Of a DNA stretch of 64,000 nucleotides, positions 42,153 to 51,621 are shown piece after piece (within the stretch, counting starts at the first letter, position 1; each line of letters starts with the position of its first letter). Position numbers and translations under genes: made by a program. Below the pieces are notes generated by a model, which was not told where the DNA came from, searched no databases, and was given only the letters and a program-made list of their open reading frames with translations. The stretch covers positions 61,017-125,016 of the forward strand of contig JAGFJK010000088.1 of NCBI GenBank assembly GCA_024102795.1, read 5' to 3'. The stretch is from Pirellulaceae bacterium. Its GTDB lineage: Bacteria > Planctomycetota > Planctomycetia > Pirellulales > Pirellulaceae.

Positions 42153-42929
42153 TCAAGGCCAGGCAGGCGGTCGCTTCTGGATGAAAGCGGCGATCCCTTC
42201 GGCGGCCGCTTCGGTGGTCCGAGCGGTGGCGCTGGCGGCGGCTCCGGCGGCCAACAGCGTGGTCAGGTGCTCGCCGACCGTTTCATTGAGCATTCGTCTG
42301 GTCAACTGCAGGGCCTCGGCCGCCGCCTGGCTGCACCGTTCAGCCAGGGCGTGACCACGGGCCCAGAGCTGTTCTGCCGACAGCAGTTCGTGATAGATGC
42401 CCAACCGCAAGGCGACTTCGGCGTCGATCAGTTCGGCGGTCAGCAGCAGGCGGGCCGCCTGGCTGCCGCCGGCTCGAAACACCAACAACGGCACGGCCAG
42501 CCCGGCCACAATTCCGCGGCGAGGTTCCGGGAAGCCAAACCGGGCTTCGGCCGTGGCCAGGACCAGGTCGGACGCCAGCACGAGTGCGGCCCCCGCGGCC
42601 ACTGCCGGTCCATTCACGGCGGCAATGATCGGCTTGGGGTACCGCCACATCGTCTCCAGCAGCTCCTTGAGTTGCAGCGTGTCCTCGTACCATTGGGACT
42701 GAGCGTTGTCGTCGCGCGTGGTGGCATACATCTCCGCCAGGTCGATTCCAGAGCTGAACGCACTTCCGACCCCTGTCAGGATCACCGCTCGAACCTTGCG
42801 TTCCTGGTGCAGGTCTTCGAACGCCTGCTGTAGTTGCGCCAGCATCTCGCGGGACAGCGCGTTGCGCCGCTGGGGCCGGTCCAGGATGATCGTGCCGCTG
42901 GGAGCGTGTACCTTGACGCGGACGGACAT
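42153..42929 (-). CDS. Enoyl-CoA hydratase/isomerase (crotonase) family protein
   Basis: This 258-residue protein has the crotonase layout: GTIILDRPQRRNALSREML near residue 12, SAFSSGIDLAEMY (oxyanion loop 1) near 56, and IAAVNGPAVAAGAALVLASD near 103 followed by ARFGFPEPRRGIVAG. The first catalytic Glu (in FPEPRRG) is kept; the second hydratase Glu position is Ala/Arg-rich (SQAARLLLTAEL), so hydratase activity is uncertain and isomerase or other CoA chemistry is possible. It is a single gene converging on ompH. Confidence 0.85.
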   Translation of the reverse strand: MSVRVKVHAPSGTIILDRPQRRNALSREMLAQLQQAFEDLHQERKVRAVILTGVGSAFSSGIDLAEMYATTRDDNAQSQWYEDTLQLKELLETMWRYPKPIIAAVNGPAVAAGAALVLASDLVLATAEARFGFPEPRRGIVAGLAVPLLVFRAGGSQAARLLLTAELIDAEVALRLGIYHELLSAEQLWARGHALAERCSQAAAEALQLTRRMLNETVGEHLTTLLAAGAAASATARTTEAAAEGIAAFIQKRPPAWP

Positions 42930-43542
42930 GGTGTGACCTACCTGTGACTTGTTCTGCCCGTGAGCGGGCGGTTGAAGCGTCGATGTGCTGGCGGGAGTAA
43001 GTCTCGCGGTCCCGCGCGGGTTTCAGTGTAGCACGTGCCGCGACCGTTCCGAGCCCTGTGCATCGCCTGCGGCGTAAACACACTGCCGAAGTCGAGCGTA
43101 GCATGGGCTTCCAGCCCGTGTTTTCTTAGTTCCGACGTTGATTCTTAGTCATGACGTTGATTTCGCAATCTCTTGAGCGCCGCCGATGTTCCACCAGGCG
43201 TTTTGTGCATCGCCTGCGGCGTAAAGACGGCATTTTCCCCATCCTGCCGAATCGACCCCAGAGGTCAATGGTCCAGAGGGATGTCAAGGGGGGGAGCGCT
43301 CGCCGAAGCAAAGGCCTTCCAAGTACCCCTCGGTCGTAACGCCAAGTTCCCTCGGCAAAGCAACTTCAAAGTTGCATGATCTCGGCACCCTGTTCGAAAT
43401 CGCCTCGGGATCCGCGTAGAATGGCACGCGTAGAATGGTGCTGTGCTGAGGAGCTCTCCGGCCTGTCCGACCGACGGGTCTCGGACCCTTCCCGCGCGAT
43501 ACGACGATTCGACCATTTCACTCACACTTCCAGGTTCGAACC
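42930..43542. repeat. Intergenic stretch with planctomycete interspersed repeats
   Basis: About 610 bp without a recognisable gene. The 22-bp word TGTGCATCGCCTGCGGCGTA (plus AA) occurs at 43057-43078 and again at 43204-43225. A further word from 43273-43305 (CCAGAGGGATGTCAAGG...) recurs in altered form at 51465-51496, so the unit is dispersed. The rest upstream of the DUF1592-type gene is likely promoter DNA. Confidence 0.65.
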
Positions 43543-45900
43543 ATGAAGCTGCCGTGGGTCGCCGTGCTGGTGACTGTCTGCCTGATTGCCAGCGAGCGGG
43601 CTTGGGGCCAGGCGTCCGGCGAGGCTCAGCCCGATCCGTTTCTGCAAGCCCACTGTGCCGATTGTCACTGGGGCGAGCAGGCCGAGGCGGGCTTGGACTT
43701 GAGCCGGTTGGCGAGCGACTTGTCGGACGGGGACGCGATGGCCCGCTGGGTGCGGATCCACGACCGCGTGGCTCGCGGCGAGATGCCTCCGGCCGAAGCG
43801 GACCAGCCGGACGCGGACGAGCGGCGACGGTATCTGGCGGCGCTCGGCAAGTCACTCACATCGGCCGATCTGGGGCGGCGCGAAGTGCTGCTGCGACGAT
43901 TGAATCGCGTGGAGTACGAGCACACGGTCTGCGACCTGTTCGGGATCCGGGTCGAGCTGAAGAGCATGCTGCCCGAAGACCCGACCGCTCACGGGTTCGA
44001 CACGATCGGCGACGTGCTGGCCATTTCGCCCGAACAACTCGAAGTCTATCTGCAAGCGGCGGACAAGGCGCTGGACCAGGTTTTCGGCTCCGAGCGGCCG
44101 CCGAAGCGAGTGGACATCCGCATGCCGCTGGGCCGCGACCCGTTCGCCAGCCGGTCGATTGGACGCCTGTTCGTCAAGACCGACGACGATTCGCTGGTGA
44201 CGTTCCAGGGAGGCTGGTGCCCGAGCGTGTTCAATTCGGGCCAGGCCACGGTCAACGGAACGTACCGGGTGAAGATTCACGCCCGGACGTTTCAAACGGA
44301 CCAGCCGCTGGTCATGGCCGTGTATGGCGGCGACGTGATCGTGGGGCGGGGGCCTTCCCATCTGGTGGGCTACTACGACATTCCGCCGGGTGACGAGTGG
44401 ACCGTGGTGGAGTTTGAAGATTACCTGGAGGCTCGCGGCGCCTACCAGATGAAGCCCTATCAACTGAGCGCGCCGACGCAGGGGCCCAACCGCTTCACCG
44501 GGCCGGGGCTGATGATCGGCGAGGTGGAGGTGGTCGGGCCGCTGGAAGCCTGGCCTCCGACCAGCCGGGTGCAACTGTTGGGAGACGTGGATCCGGAGCG
44601 AGCCACGATCGAAGACGCTCGGCGGATTTTCCTGCGGCTGCTTCCCCGCGCGTTTCGGCGACCGGTAACCGACGACGAGGCGGAGACCTACGTGGCGTTG
44701 AGCGCCGCGGCACTGGACCAGGGGCGCCCGTTCCTGGCGGCGCTGCGCGTCGGCCTGCAGGCGGCGCTCTGCTCGCCGGAGTTTCTGCTGCGCGAAGAGC
44801 CGGTCGACGACATCGCCGGCCGGGACTTGCGGGCCATCTCGCCGCACGCGCTGGCCAGCCGCCTGTCGTATTTTCTCTGGAGCTCGCTGCCGGACGAACA
44901 ACTGTCGGCGGCCGCGGCCACGGGCCGGCTGACCGAGCCGGACGAGCTGCGGCGGCAAGTCGAGCGGATGCTGCGCGATCCCAAGTCGCAGCGGTTCGTG
45001 GAGAATTTTACCGGGCAGTGGCTCGATCTGCGGCAGATCGACTTCACCGAGCCGGACATGCGGCAGTATCCAGAATTCGACGAGATGCTGCGGTATTCGC
45101 TGGTGGAGGAGACGCATCGCTTTTTCCGTGAGATGTTGGAGCGGGACTTGCCCGTGGCGAATTTCGTGGATTCGGACTGGAGCATCTTGAACGAACGGCT
45201 GGCCAGGCATTACGGGATCGAAGGTGTGACGGGAACCAGATTCCGCCGGGTGGCTTTGCCGGAGGACAGCGTGCGCGGCGGCGTGATGACGCAGGCCAGC
45301 GTGCTGAAGGTCACGGCCAACGGCACGAACACGTCGCCGGTGGTGCGCGGCGCGTGGGTGTTGGATCGCATTCTGGGCCAGCCCGTGCCACCGCCGCCTC
45401 CGGGAGTGTCGGCGATTGAACCGGACATCCGCGGCGCGACCACGATTCGCGAGCAGCTTGACAAGCATCGCAACGACCCATCCTGTGCCTCGTGCCACGC
45501 CCGGATGGATCCGCTGGGGTTCGCGCTGGAGAGTTTCGACGTGATTGGCGGCTGGCGAACCTGGTATCGCACCTTGGGGGAAGGTCCGCCTGTGAATCTG
45601 GAATACAATCGTCGCCGGGTACAATATCGCCGGGGGCCGGACGTGGACTGCACTGGGCAGTTGCCCGACGGCCGCCCGTTCGCCGACATCCGGCAGGTCA
45701 AGCGGCTGATGCTGGCCGACCAGCGGCAGATCGCCCGCTGTCTGTGCGAGAAGCTGCTGACTTACGGGTTGGGCCGGCAGTTGGGATTTTCCGATCGTCC
45801 GGCCGTCGACGCTCTTGTCGCCGCGACCGAGGATCGTCACCATGGACTCAGGTCGCTGGTTCATGAAATCGTGCTCAGCGACCTGTTCCGCTCCAAGTAG
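43543..45900 (+). CDS. Secreted planctomycete cytochrome-like protein (DUF1587/1595/1592/1588/1585)
   Basis: The protein has 785 residues: a signal peptide (WVAVLVTVCLIASERAWGQA), a PSCyt1-type haem motif CADCH near residue 38, then the planctomycete domain series. DUF1587 begins at LLRRLNRVEYEHTVCDLFGI near 115, DUF1595 lies near 345-400, DUF1592 has LASRLSYFLWSSLPDEQL near 440, DUF1588 has TSPVVRGAWVLDRILGQPVP near 600 with a DPSCASCHARMDPLGFALES motif near 645 (a second c-type haem), and DUF1585 closes the chain. It acts outside the cytoplasm; function unknown. Its partner DUF1552 gene follows by 12 bp. Confidence 0.9.
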   Translation: MKLPWVAVLVTVCLIASERAWGQASGEAQPDPFLQAHCADCHWGEQAEAGLDLSRLASDLSDGDAMARWVRIHDRVARGEMPPAEADQPDADERRRYLAALGKSLTSADLGRREVLLRRLNRVEYEHTVCDLFGIRVELKSMLPEDPTAHGFDTIGDVLAISPEQLEVYLQAADKALDQVFGSERPPKRVDIRMPLGRDPFASRSIGRLFVKTDDDSLVTFQGGWCPSVFNSGQATVNGTYRVKIHARTFQTDQPLVMAVYGGDVIVGRGPSHLVGYYDIPPGDEWTVVEFEDYLEARGAYQMKPYQLSAPTQGPNRFTGPGLMIGEVEVVGPLEAWPPTSRVQLLGDVDPERATIEDARRIFLRLLPRAFRRPVTDDEAETYVALSAAALDQGRPFLAALRVGLQAALCSPEFLLREEPVDDIAGRDLRAISPHALASRLSYFLWSSLPDEQLSAAAATGRLTEPDELRRQVERMLRDPKSQRFVENFTGQWLDLRQIDFTEPDMRQYPEFDEMLRYSLVEETHRFFREMLERDLPVANFVDSDWSILNERLARHYGIEGVTGTRFRRVALPEDSVRGGVMTQASVLKVTANGTNTSPVVRGAWVLDRILGQPVPPPPPGVSAIEPDIRGATTIREQLDKHRNDPSCASCHARMDPLGFALESFDVIGGWRTWYRTLGEGPPVNLEYNRRRVQYRRGPDVDCTGQLPDGRPFADIRQVKRLMLADQRQIARCLCEKLLTYGLGRQLGFSDRPAVDALVAATEDRHHGLRSLVHEIVLSDLFRSK

Positions 45901-45912
45901 CCGAGGTTCGTC

Positions 45913-47181
45913 ATGAGAGGTCTGAATCGCCGCACGATGTTGCGGGCGTCGGGTGTGGCGCTGGCCTTGCCGATGCTGGAAGCCCTGCTGCCGCGAAACG
46001 CACGGGCGGGCGTTTCCGCGTCCGGCTTGCCGCGGCTCAGGATGGTGCTGATCGATCTGGGCTTCGGGCTGCACGCGCCGAATCTGTTTCCCGCGGAGAC
46101 GGGCCGCGACTATCGGTTGACGCCTTACCTGGAGGAAATCCGCGAATTCCGCGAGCAGTTCACGATCATCTCCGGCACGTCGCACCCGGACGTCGATGGC
46201 GGGCACCACGCGGCGAAGTCGTTTTTGACCGCCGCGCCGAAACCGACCAGCGCGAATTTCAAGAACTCGATCTCGCTCGATCAGTTCGCCGCCGAACGGA
46301 TCGGGCTCCAGACGCGCTTCGCCTCCCTGACGCTCAGCCTGTCCGCCGGCCGCGGCCTGTCGTACTCGCGCAGCGGAGTCGAGATCCCGTCCGAGAGCCG
46401 GCCGTCGCAGTTGTTCGCACGACTGTTCCTGGACGGCAAGCCGGAGGAGAAGCAGCGGCGGATGCAGCAGCTTCACGACGGGCAAAGCGTGATGGACGCC
46501 GTGCTGGACAGCGCCCGGCGGATGCAGCAGCGGCTGGGGCAGCGCGACCGCGAGCGGCTGGACCAGTACTTCAGCTCGGTCCGCGCCACCGAACAACGGC
46601 TGGTCAAGGCGGAACAATGGGAGCAGCGGCCGAAGCCGCCCGTGGATGCCTCGGCGCCCCAGGACATTGCCAACACGGCCGATGTGATTGGCCGAGTGCG
46701 ACTGATGTTCGACATGACGCGACTGGCGCTGCAGACCGATTCCACTCGGCTGGTCACCCTGTACAACCCAGGCGTCAACGCCGTGCCGCCGATCGCCGGC
46801 GTGACCGAGGACTATCACAATCTTTCGCACCACGGACAGGACGAACAGAGATTGGCCCAGTTGAAAATCGTCGAGATGGAACAGATGAAGGTGTTCGCCG
46901 AGTTCCTGGGCAAGCTGCGGCAGACATCGGAGGACGAGGCGACGCTGCTGGACCGCACGATGGTCCTGTTCGGATCGGATCTGGGCAACGGCAGCAGCCA
47001 CGACAACCGCAACCTGCCCGTGATTCTGGCCGGCGGCGGTTTTCGCCATGGCCAGCACCTGGCGTTCGATCGTCAGAATAATTATCCGCTGCCCAACCTG
47101 TTCGTCTCGATGCTGCAACAACTGGGGCTCGAGGTGGATCGGTTCGCGTCCAGTACGGGTACCATGACCGGATTGGTGTAA
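45913..47181 (+). CDS. DUF1552 family protein (Tat-exported)
   Basis: This 422-residue protein begins with a Tat-type signal (LNRRTMLRASGVALALPMLE), followed by LRMVLIDLGFGLHAPNLFPA, the DUF1552 start. The middle includes TIISGTSHPDVDGGHHAAKS near residue 88, and the end has TMVLFGSDLGNGSSHDNRNL, a phosphatase/sulfatase-like pattern related to DUF1501. DUF1552 genes regularly follow DUF1592-type cytochrome-like genes, as here; the pair is thought to act together in the cell envelope, with substrate unknown. Confidence 0.92.
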   Translation: MRGLNRRTMLRASGVALALPMLEALLPRNARAGVSASGLPRLRMVLIDLGFGLHAPNLFPAETGRDYRLTPYLEEIREFREQFTIISGTSHPDVDGGHHAAKSFLTAAPKPTSANFKNSISLDQFAAERIGLQTRFASLTLSLSAGRGLSYSRSGVEIPSESRPSQLFARLFLDGKPEEKQRRMQQLHDGQSVMDAVLDSARRMQQRLGQRDRERLDQYFSSVRATEQRLVKAEQWEQRPKPPVDASAPQDIANTADVIGRVRLMFDMTRLALQTDSTRLVTLYNPGVNAVPPIAGVTEDYHNLSHHGQDEQRLAQLKIVEMEQMKVFAEFLGKLRQTSEDEATLLDRTMVLFGSDLGNGSSHDNRNLPVILAGGGFRHGQHLAFDRQNNYPLPNLFVSMLQQLGLEVDRFASSTGTMTGLV

Positions 47182-47280
47182 GGCGTTGTCTGGGCCGGGC
47201 GGTGACGGGCCACTGGCCTGTCTAACGCTGCCTGGCGGCGTCTGGTGAGCAACCCGCAATTCATCGACGAGGGTAAAGCC

Positions 47281-48297
47281 ATGCGTTGGATGCCTGTGGT
47301 GATGGTCGCTGGACTGCTGTGCGCGGCCCCGGCGGCGGCGAACGAGCCGGTCGCTGGAAGTAAAGCGGTGCGAGCCGCCATCGCGCGGGCCTTGCCGCTG
47401 CTGGAGAAGGGCTCGGCGGGTTCGGCCGAGCAGCGGACCTGCTTCACCTGCCATAACCAGGCGCTGCCCGTGATGGCGATTTCCGAGGCTCGGCGGCACG
47501 GGTTCACCATCGATCCGGAGAATCTGCGGAAGCAGGTTCTGCACACGGTGGAACATCTGCGGCGCGGCGAGGACAACTATCGCCAGGGCAAGGGCCAGGG
47601 CGGGCAGGTGCTGACCGCCGGCTACGCCCTATGGACGCTCGAGGCCGGCGAATCACCTCGCGACGACACCACGTCCGCCGTGACCCATTATCTGCTGGAA
47701 ACGCAGCAGCAGCCCGGCTACTGGTCGCATCGCGGCCAGCGACCGCCCTCGTCGGGCAGCGATTTCACGGCCACCTATGTCGCTCTGCGCGGACTGGCCA
47801 TCTACGGGACCGACGAACAGTCCGATCGCATTGAAGCCCGCCAGCAAACCGTGCTCAAATGGCTGGTCGGCAGCGAGCCGCGCGACACCGAAGACCGCGT
47901 GTTCCGCCTGAAGAGCATGCGGTACCTGGACGTGCCGGCCGACCAGGTGGAACGGGCGATCGCCGAACTGCTGGACCAGCAGCGCAGCGACGGAGGGTGG
48001 AGTCAAATGGCGGACATGGCCAGTGACGCTTACGCCACCGGCTCCGTGCTGGACGCGTTGCTGGAAGATCATCATCTGCCGGCCGAGCATCCGGCGGTCC
48101 AGCGTGGAATCCAGTATCTGCTGGACATGCAGTTGCCCGACGGCTCGTGGCACGTGGTCACTCGTGCCAAGCCGTTCCAGACCTATTTTGAATCGGGCTT
48201 CCCGCACGGCAAGGACCAGTTCATTTCCATGGCGGCCAGCAGTTGGGCCGCGCTGGCCTTGCTGCGGACGTTGCCGGCCGAGTCCAAGACGGAATAG
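47281..48297 (+). CDS. Secreted terpenoid-cyclase-fold protein with a haem-binding motif
   Basis: The protein has 338 residues: a signal peptide (MRWMPVVMVAGLLCAAPAAA), a short helix, then CFTCHNQALPVMAISEARR near residue 61 with the CxxCH haem c motif, and alpha-alpha repeat units of the squalene-cyclase type (LDQQRSDGGWSQMADMASDA near 235; LDMQLPDGSWHVVTRAKPFQ near 280). The start MRWMP at 47281 was preferred because the signal begins there. It should bind haem in the periplasm; a cyclase DxDD motif was not seen. It follows the DUF1592/DUF1552 pair on the same strand. Confidence 0.8.
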   Translation: MRWMPVVMVAGLLCAAPAAANEPVAGSKAVRAAIARALPLLEKGSAGSAEQRTCFTCHNQALPVMAISEARRHGFTIDPENLRKQVLHTVEHLRRGEDNYRQGKGQGGQVLTAGYALWTLEAGESPRDDTTSAVTHYLLETQQQPGYWSHRGQRPPSSGSDFTATYVALRGLAIYGTDEQSDRIEARQQTVLKWLVGSEPRDTEDRVFRLKSMRYLDVPADQVERAIAELLDQQRSDGGWSQMADMASDAYATGSVLDALLEDHHLPAEHPAVQRGIQYLLDMQLPDGSWHVVTRAKPFQTYFESGFPHGKDQFISMAASSWAALALLRTLPAESKTE

Positions 48298-48456
48298 CCC
48301 CCCGTGGTGATGCCTGGCGGTGGCGGGCCGGCGGCATGCCAATTCCCCGCCCCCGCCTCGGCACGCGCGACCGTCCGATTACAATAAAGGGTACGCTCGA
48401 ATTACCTGCCCCGCGTACCAGCCCACCCATTGCTTTTCGCCACGCTTCAGCCGCCC

Positions 48457-51012
48457 ATGTTATTTCGACGACTGCTCCCACTGGCCGTTTGCAGTCTTGC
48501 GCTTGCGCCCGCGGCGTTGACGGCCGACGCGGCTCGGGCGGAAGACGCGCTGGATTTCAATCGCGACATCCGCCCGATCCTGTCGGAGAACTGCTTTTAC
48601 TGTCACGGGCAGGACGGTAACAAGCGGCAGGCGGACCTGCGGCTGGACGTGCGCGACGTGGCGGTCGATCACGGCGCCCTTGTTCCGGGCGATGCCGGGG
48701 CCAGCGAGTTGGTACAGCGCATCCGCTCGAACGACGCCGACCTGCTGATGCCTCCACCGGACTCGAACCGGCGGCTTTCCGACCAGCAGAAGGCGATGCT
48801 GGAGCGTTGGATCGGCGAGGGGGCCGCGTACGCGGACCACTGGGCGTACGTCGCACCGGTTCGTCCGCCGTTGCCGCCGGTCGAGCGGACCGAGTGGGTA
48901 CGTTCGCCGATCGACCTCTTCGTGCTGGCCCGTTTGGAGGCGGCTGGTCTGCAGCCGTCGCCGGAAGCGGATCGAGCGACGCTGATCCGCCGTTTGTCGT
49001 TCGACCTGATCGGACTGCCGCCCACGCCGGCCGAGGTGGATGCGTTTCTGGCGGACGAGCGGCCCGGAGCGTACGAGCGGCTGGTGGATCGGCTGCTGGC
49101 CAGTCCGCACTATGGCGAGCGGATGGCGCTGGCCTGGCTGGATGCGGCCCGCTATGCGGACAGCAACGGGTTCCAGCAGGATGGCGACACCTGGCAGTGG
49201 CTATGGCGCGACTGGGTCGTGCGAGCGTTGAACGAAGATCTGCCGTTCGATCAGTTCACCATTTGGCAACTGGCCGGCGACCTGCTGCCCGACGCGACGA
49301 TCGACCAGCGGATCGCCAGCGGGTTCAACCGCAACCACCTGCTGAACGGCGAGGGCGGAGCGATTCCCGAAGAGCAGCGGTTCGTGATCCTGTTCGACCG
49401 GATCGACACGACGGCGACCACCTGGCTTGGCCTGACCATGGCTTGTGCTCAGTGCCACGATCACAAGTACGATCCGCTCACGCAGCGCGACTACTACCGC
49501 ATGCTGGACGGTTTCAACCGCCTGCCGGAAAGCGGCACGCCGCAGTTCTTTTCGTCGCGCATCCGGCTTGCGCCGCCGCTGCTGGAGCTGCCCACGGCGG
49601 AGAATCAGGCTCGGATCGCCCAGTTCGAGGCGCGGATTGCGGAGGCGGACATCAAAGCGCGCGAGCTGGCCGACGCGGCCTATGCCGGCTGGCGCGAAGC
49701 CGTGCGCGGCGCCGGTGCGGCGATCGACGGCCTGGGCCTGCCAGACGAGCTGGCAACGATCGCGCGCAAGGCCGAGGGCGAGCGGACGGACGACGAGCGG
49801 GCTCGGCTGGAGTCGGGCCTGCGGAAACACTTCGACGACAAGGTGCGGGCCGCTCTGGCTGGCAAGCTGCCGCCGGTGCAGCAGTTGGAGGACTTGAAGA
49901 AGCAGTTGGCCGCGTACCGGGCGGATCAGATTCCGCGCGTGATGATCATGAGCGACGAGCGGCCCCGCGAGACGCATGTGCTGGAACGGGGCGAGTATCT
50001 CAAGCCGTTGGAAAAGGTCGCGTTCGGGACGCCGGAGTTTTTGCCGCCGCTCGCCGCCGACGCGCCGCCCAACCGCCTGGGCCTGGCCCGTTGGTTGGTC
50101 GCCCCGGAACATCCGCTGACCGCCCGCGTGCAGGTGAATCGCATCTGGCAACACTTCTTCGGCGCGGGCATCGTCAAGACGTCGGAGGACTTTGGCGTGC
50201 AGAGCGAGTATCCGCTGCACCGCGAACTGCTTGACTGGCTGGCCGTGGAGTTTCAACATCGCGGCTGGAGCGTCAAGACGATGCACCGCCTGGTCGTGAC
50301 CAGCGCCACGTACCGGCAATCGAGCCGCGCGACGCCGGAGCGGTTGGCGAGCGACGGCGAGAACCGGTTCGTCTGGCGGTCGAGCCGTTTCCGGCTGCCG
50401 GCGATGCTGCTGCGCGACACCGCGCTGGCCTCGTCGGGTTTACTGGATCGCCGCATCGGTGGGCAGCCGGTATATCCCTATCAGCCGGATGACGTCTGGG
50501 AGCCGCTGGCGATTACCAAGGAACGCGACTTCACATATCCCGCCTCCAAGGGACGCGACCTGTACCGCCGCAGCTTGTACACATTCTGGCGGCGGACGGT
50601 CAGCCCCGCGAACATGTTCGACGCCTCGAACCGGCAGACCTGCCGAGTGCGCCTGGCCACGACCAGTACGCCGCTGCACGCGCTGACCACGCTGAACGAT
50701 CCGACCTGGGTCGAGGCGGCGCGCGTGTTGGCCGAGCAGGGTTTGCGGTCAGCCGACGACCTGGATGGCCGCCTGACGTATGTCTGGCGCCGCGTGCTGG
50801 GACGAACTCCCGCGCCGCGGGATCTGGAGCTGCTGCGGCGCAGTTACGAGAAGCAACTGGCCGTGTTTGCCGCGGAGCCCGCCGCGGCTGCGGAGTTTTT
50901 GTCCGTGGGAGCCGCGGCGCGCGACCCGTCGCTGGACGCGGCCACGCACGCGGCGTTGACCGCCGTCTGCCTGGCCATCCTGAACCTGGACGAAGCAGTC
51001 ACGCGCGAGTGA
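48457..51012 (+). CDS. Secreted DUF1549/DUF1553 protein with cytochrome c motif
   Basis: The protein has 851 residues from the start at 48457, where the signal peptide begins (MLFRRLLPLAVCSLALAPAA); an in-frame ATG 27 bp upstream is possible. A PSCyt1 haem motif is CFYCHGQDGNKRQADLRLDV near residue 47, then DUF1549 (LIRRLSFDLIGLPPTPAEVD near 178) with a second CxxCH (CAQCH near 331), a coiled-coil insert (370-470), and DUF1553 (RLGLARWLVAPEHPLTARVQ near 540; AVEFQHRGWSVKTMHRLVVT near 595). It normally pairs with a DUF1501 protein; here the pair is split by a 600-bp repeat region. Confidence 0.92.
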   Translation: MLFRRLLPLAVCSLALAPAALTADAARAEDALDFNRDIRPILSENCFYCHGQDGNKRQADLRLDVRDVAVDHGALVPGDAGASELVQRIRSNDADLLMPPPDSNRRLSDQQKAMLERWIGEGAAYADHWAYVAPVRPPLPPVERTEWVRSPIDLFVLARLEAAGLQPSPEADRATLIRRLSFDLIGLPPTPAEVDAFLADERPGAYERLVDRLLASPHYGERMALAWLDAARYADSNGFQQDGDTWQWLWRDWVVRALNEDLPFDQFTIWQLAGDLLPDATIDQRIASGFNRNHLLNGEGGAIPEEQRFVILFDRIDTTATTWLGLTMACAQCHDHKYDPLTQRDYYRMLDGFNRLPESGTPQFFSSRIRLAPPLLELPTAENQARIAQFEARIAEADIKARELADAAYAGWREAVRGAGAAIDGLGLPDELATIARKAEGERTDDERARLESGLRKHFDDKVRAALAGKLPPVQQLEDLKKQLAAYRADQIPRVMIMSDERPRETHVLERGEYLKPLEKVAFGTPEFLPPLAADAPPNRLGLARWLVAPEHPLTARVQVNRIWQHFFGAGIVKTSEDFGVQSEYPLHRELLDWLAVEFQHRGWSVKTMHRLVVTSATYRQSSRATPERLASDGENRFVWRSSRFRLPAMLLRDTALASSGLLDRRIGGQPVYPYQPDDVWEPLAITKERDFTYPASKGRDLYRRSLYTFWRRTVSPANMFDASNRQTCRVRLATTSTPLHALTTLNDPTWVEAARVLAEQGLRSADDLDGRLTYVWRRVLGRTPAPRDLELLRRSYEKQLAVFAAEPAAAAEFLSVGAAARDPSLDAATHAALTAVCLAILNLDEAVTRE

Positions 51013-51621
51013 TTGGGAGGCGGAGGAGGGTCGGAGAGTTGGTTGGGATAGTCGTAAGCGTTCACGGGGATTTGAGATTCCGATCGGCGACGAGGAGACA
51101 AACCAATTCTTATGGCTCCCTCCTCGAAGGAGGTTGTGCAGATTTGAAGTTGCTTTGGGAATCGAATTTGGGATGACGAACCAATGGTCAGCTCGACTTC
51201 GCCGAGCACCCCTCACAATACTTCTGGCCCCCTCCCCGCTTCGGGGATGGCTGGGGAGGGGCCTGCGGGACTATGGAGCAAAGCAATTCGCTCAATTCGC
51301 ACATGGCCACTCGCGGGACGCGGATTTCGGACGAGTCGAACATCATCGGAGGATCTGAATTCTTGAGTGCGACGGGTGTAGGGTGATTCCATCGCGTGCC
51401 AGAAGCGTCAAAACAAGATGCAAAAGAGCCCCTCCCCAGCCCTCCCCGAAAGCCGGGGAGGGGGCCAGAGGGATATCAAAGGGGGAGCACTCGCCGGATA
51501 TCAAAAGGGGGGCGATTGCCGAAGCGGAGGGAGTCAGAAGTGTCAAACGGAATCGTTGTCGCCTATCTGAGTGATGTAACGCAGCGAACGGTAACAGAAG
51601 TCTGTTTGAGAAACTCCTGCC
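51013..51621. repeat. Repeat-filled gap inside a DUF1549/1553-DUF1501 gene pair
   Basis: About 610 bp without a gene. It contains CTGGCCCCCTCCCCGCTTCG (51224 region), the same word as the end of the 35.6-kb element; a GC-rich hairpin of CCCTCCCCGA/CCGGGGAGGG type near 51430-51463; CGTAAGCGTTCAC (51053-51065), which also occurs at 35564-35576; and a copy of the 43.27-kb word at 51465-51496. The usual close spacing of these two genes is lost here, so the DNA was probably inserted. Confidence 0.7.

Noticed and set aside
43852..47556. A 1234-codon minus-strand open frame
   Set aside because: It is antisense to the DUF1592-type and DUF1552 genes, which have signal peptides and family motifs; the shadow is His/Arg/Gln-rich without a domain.
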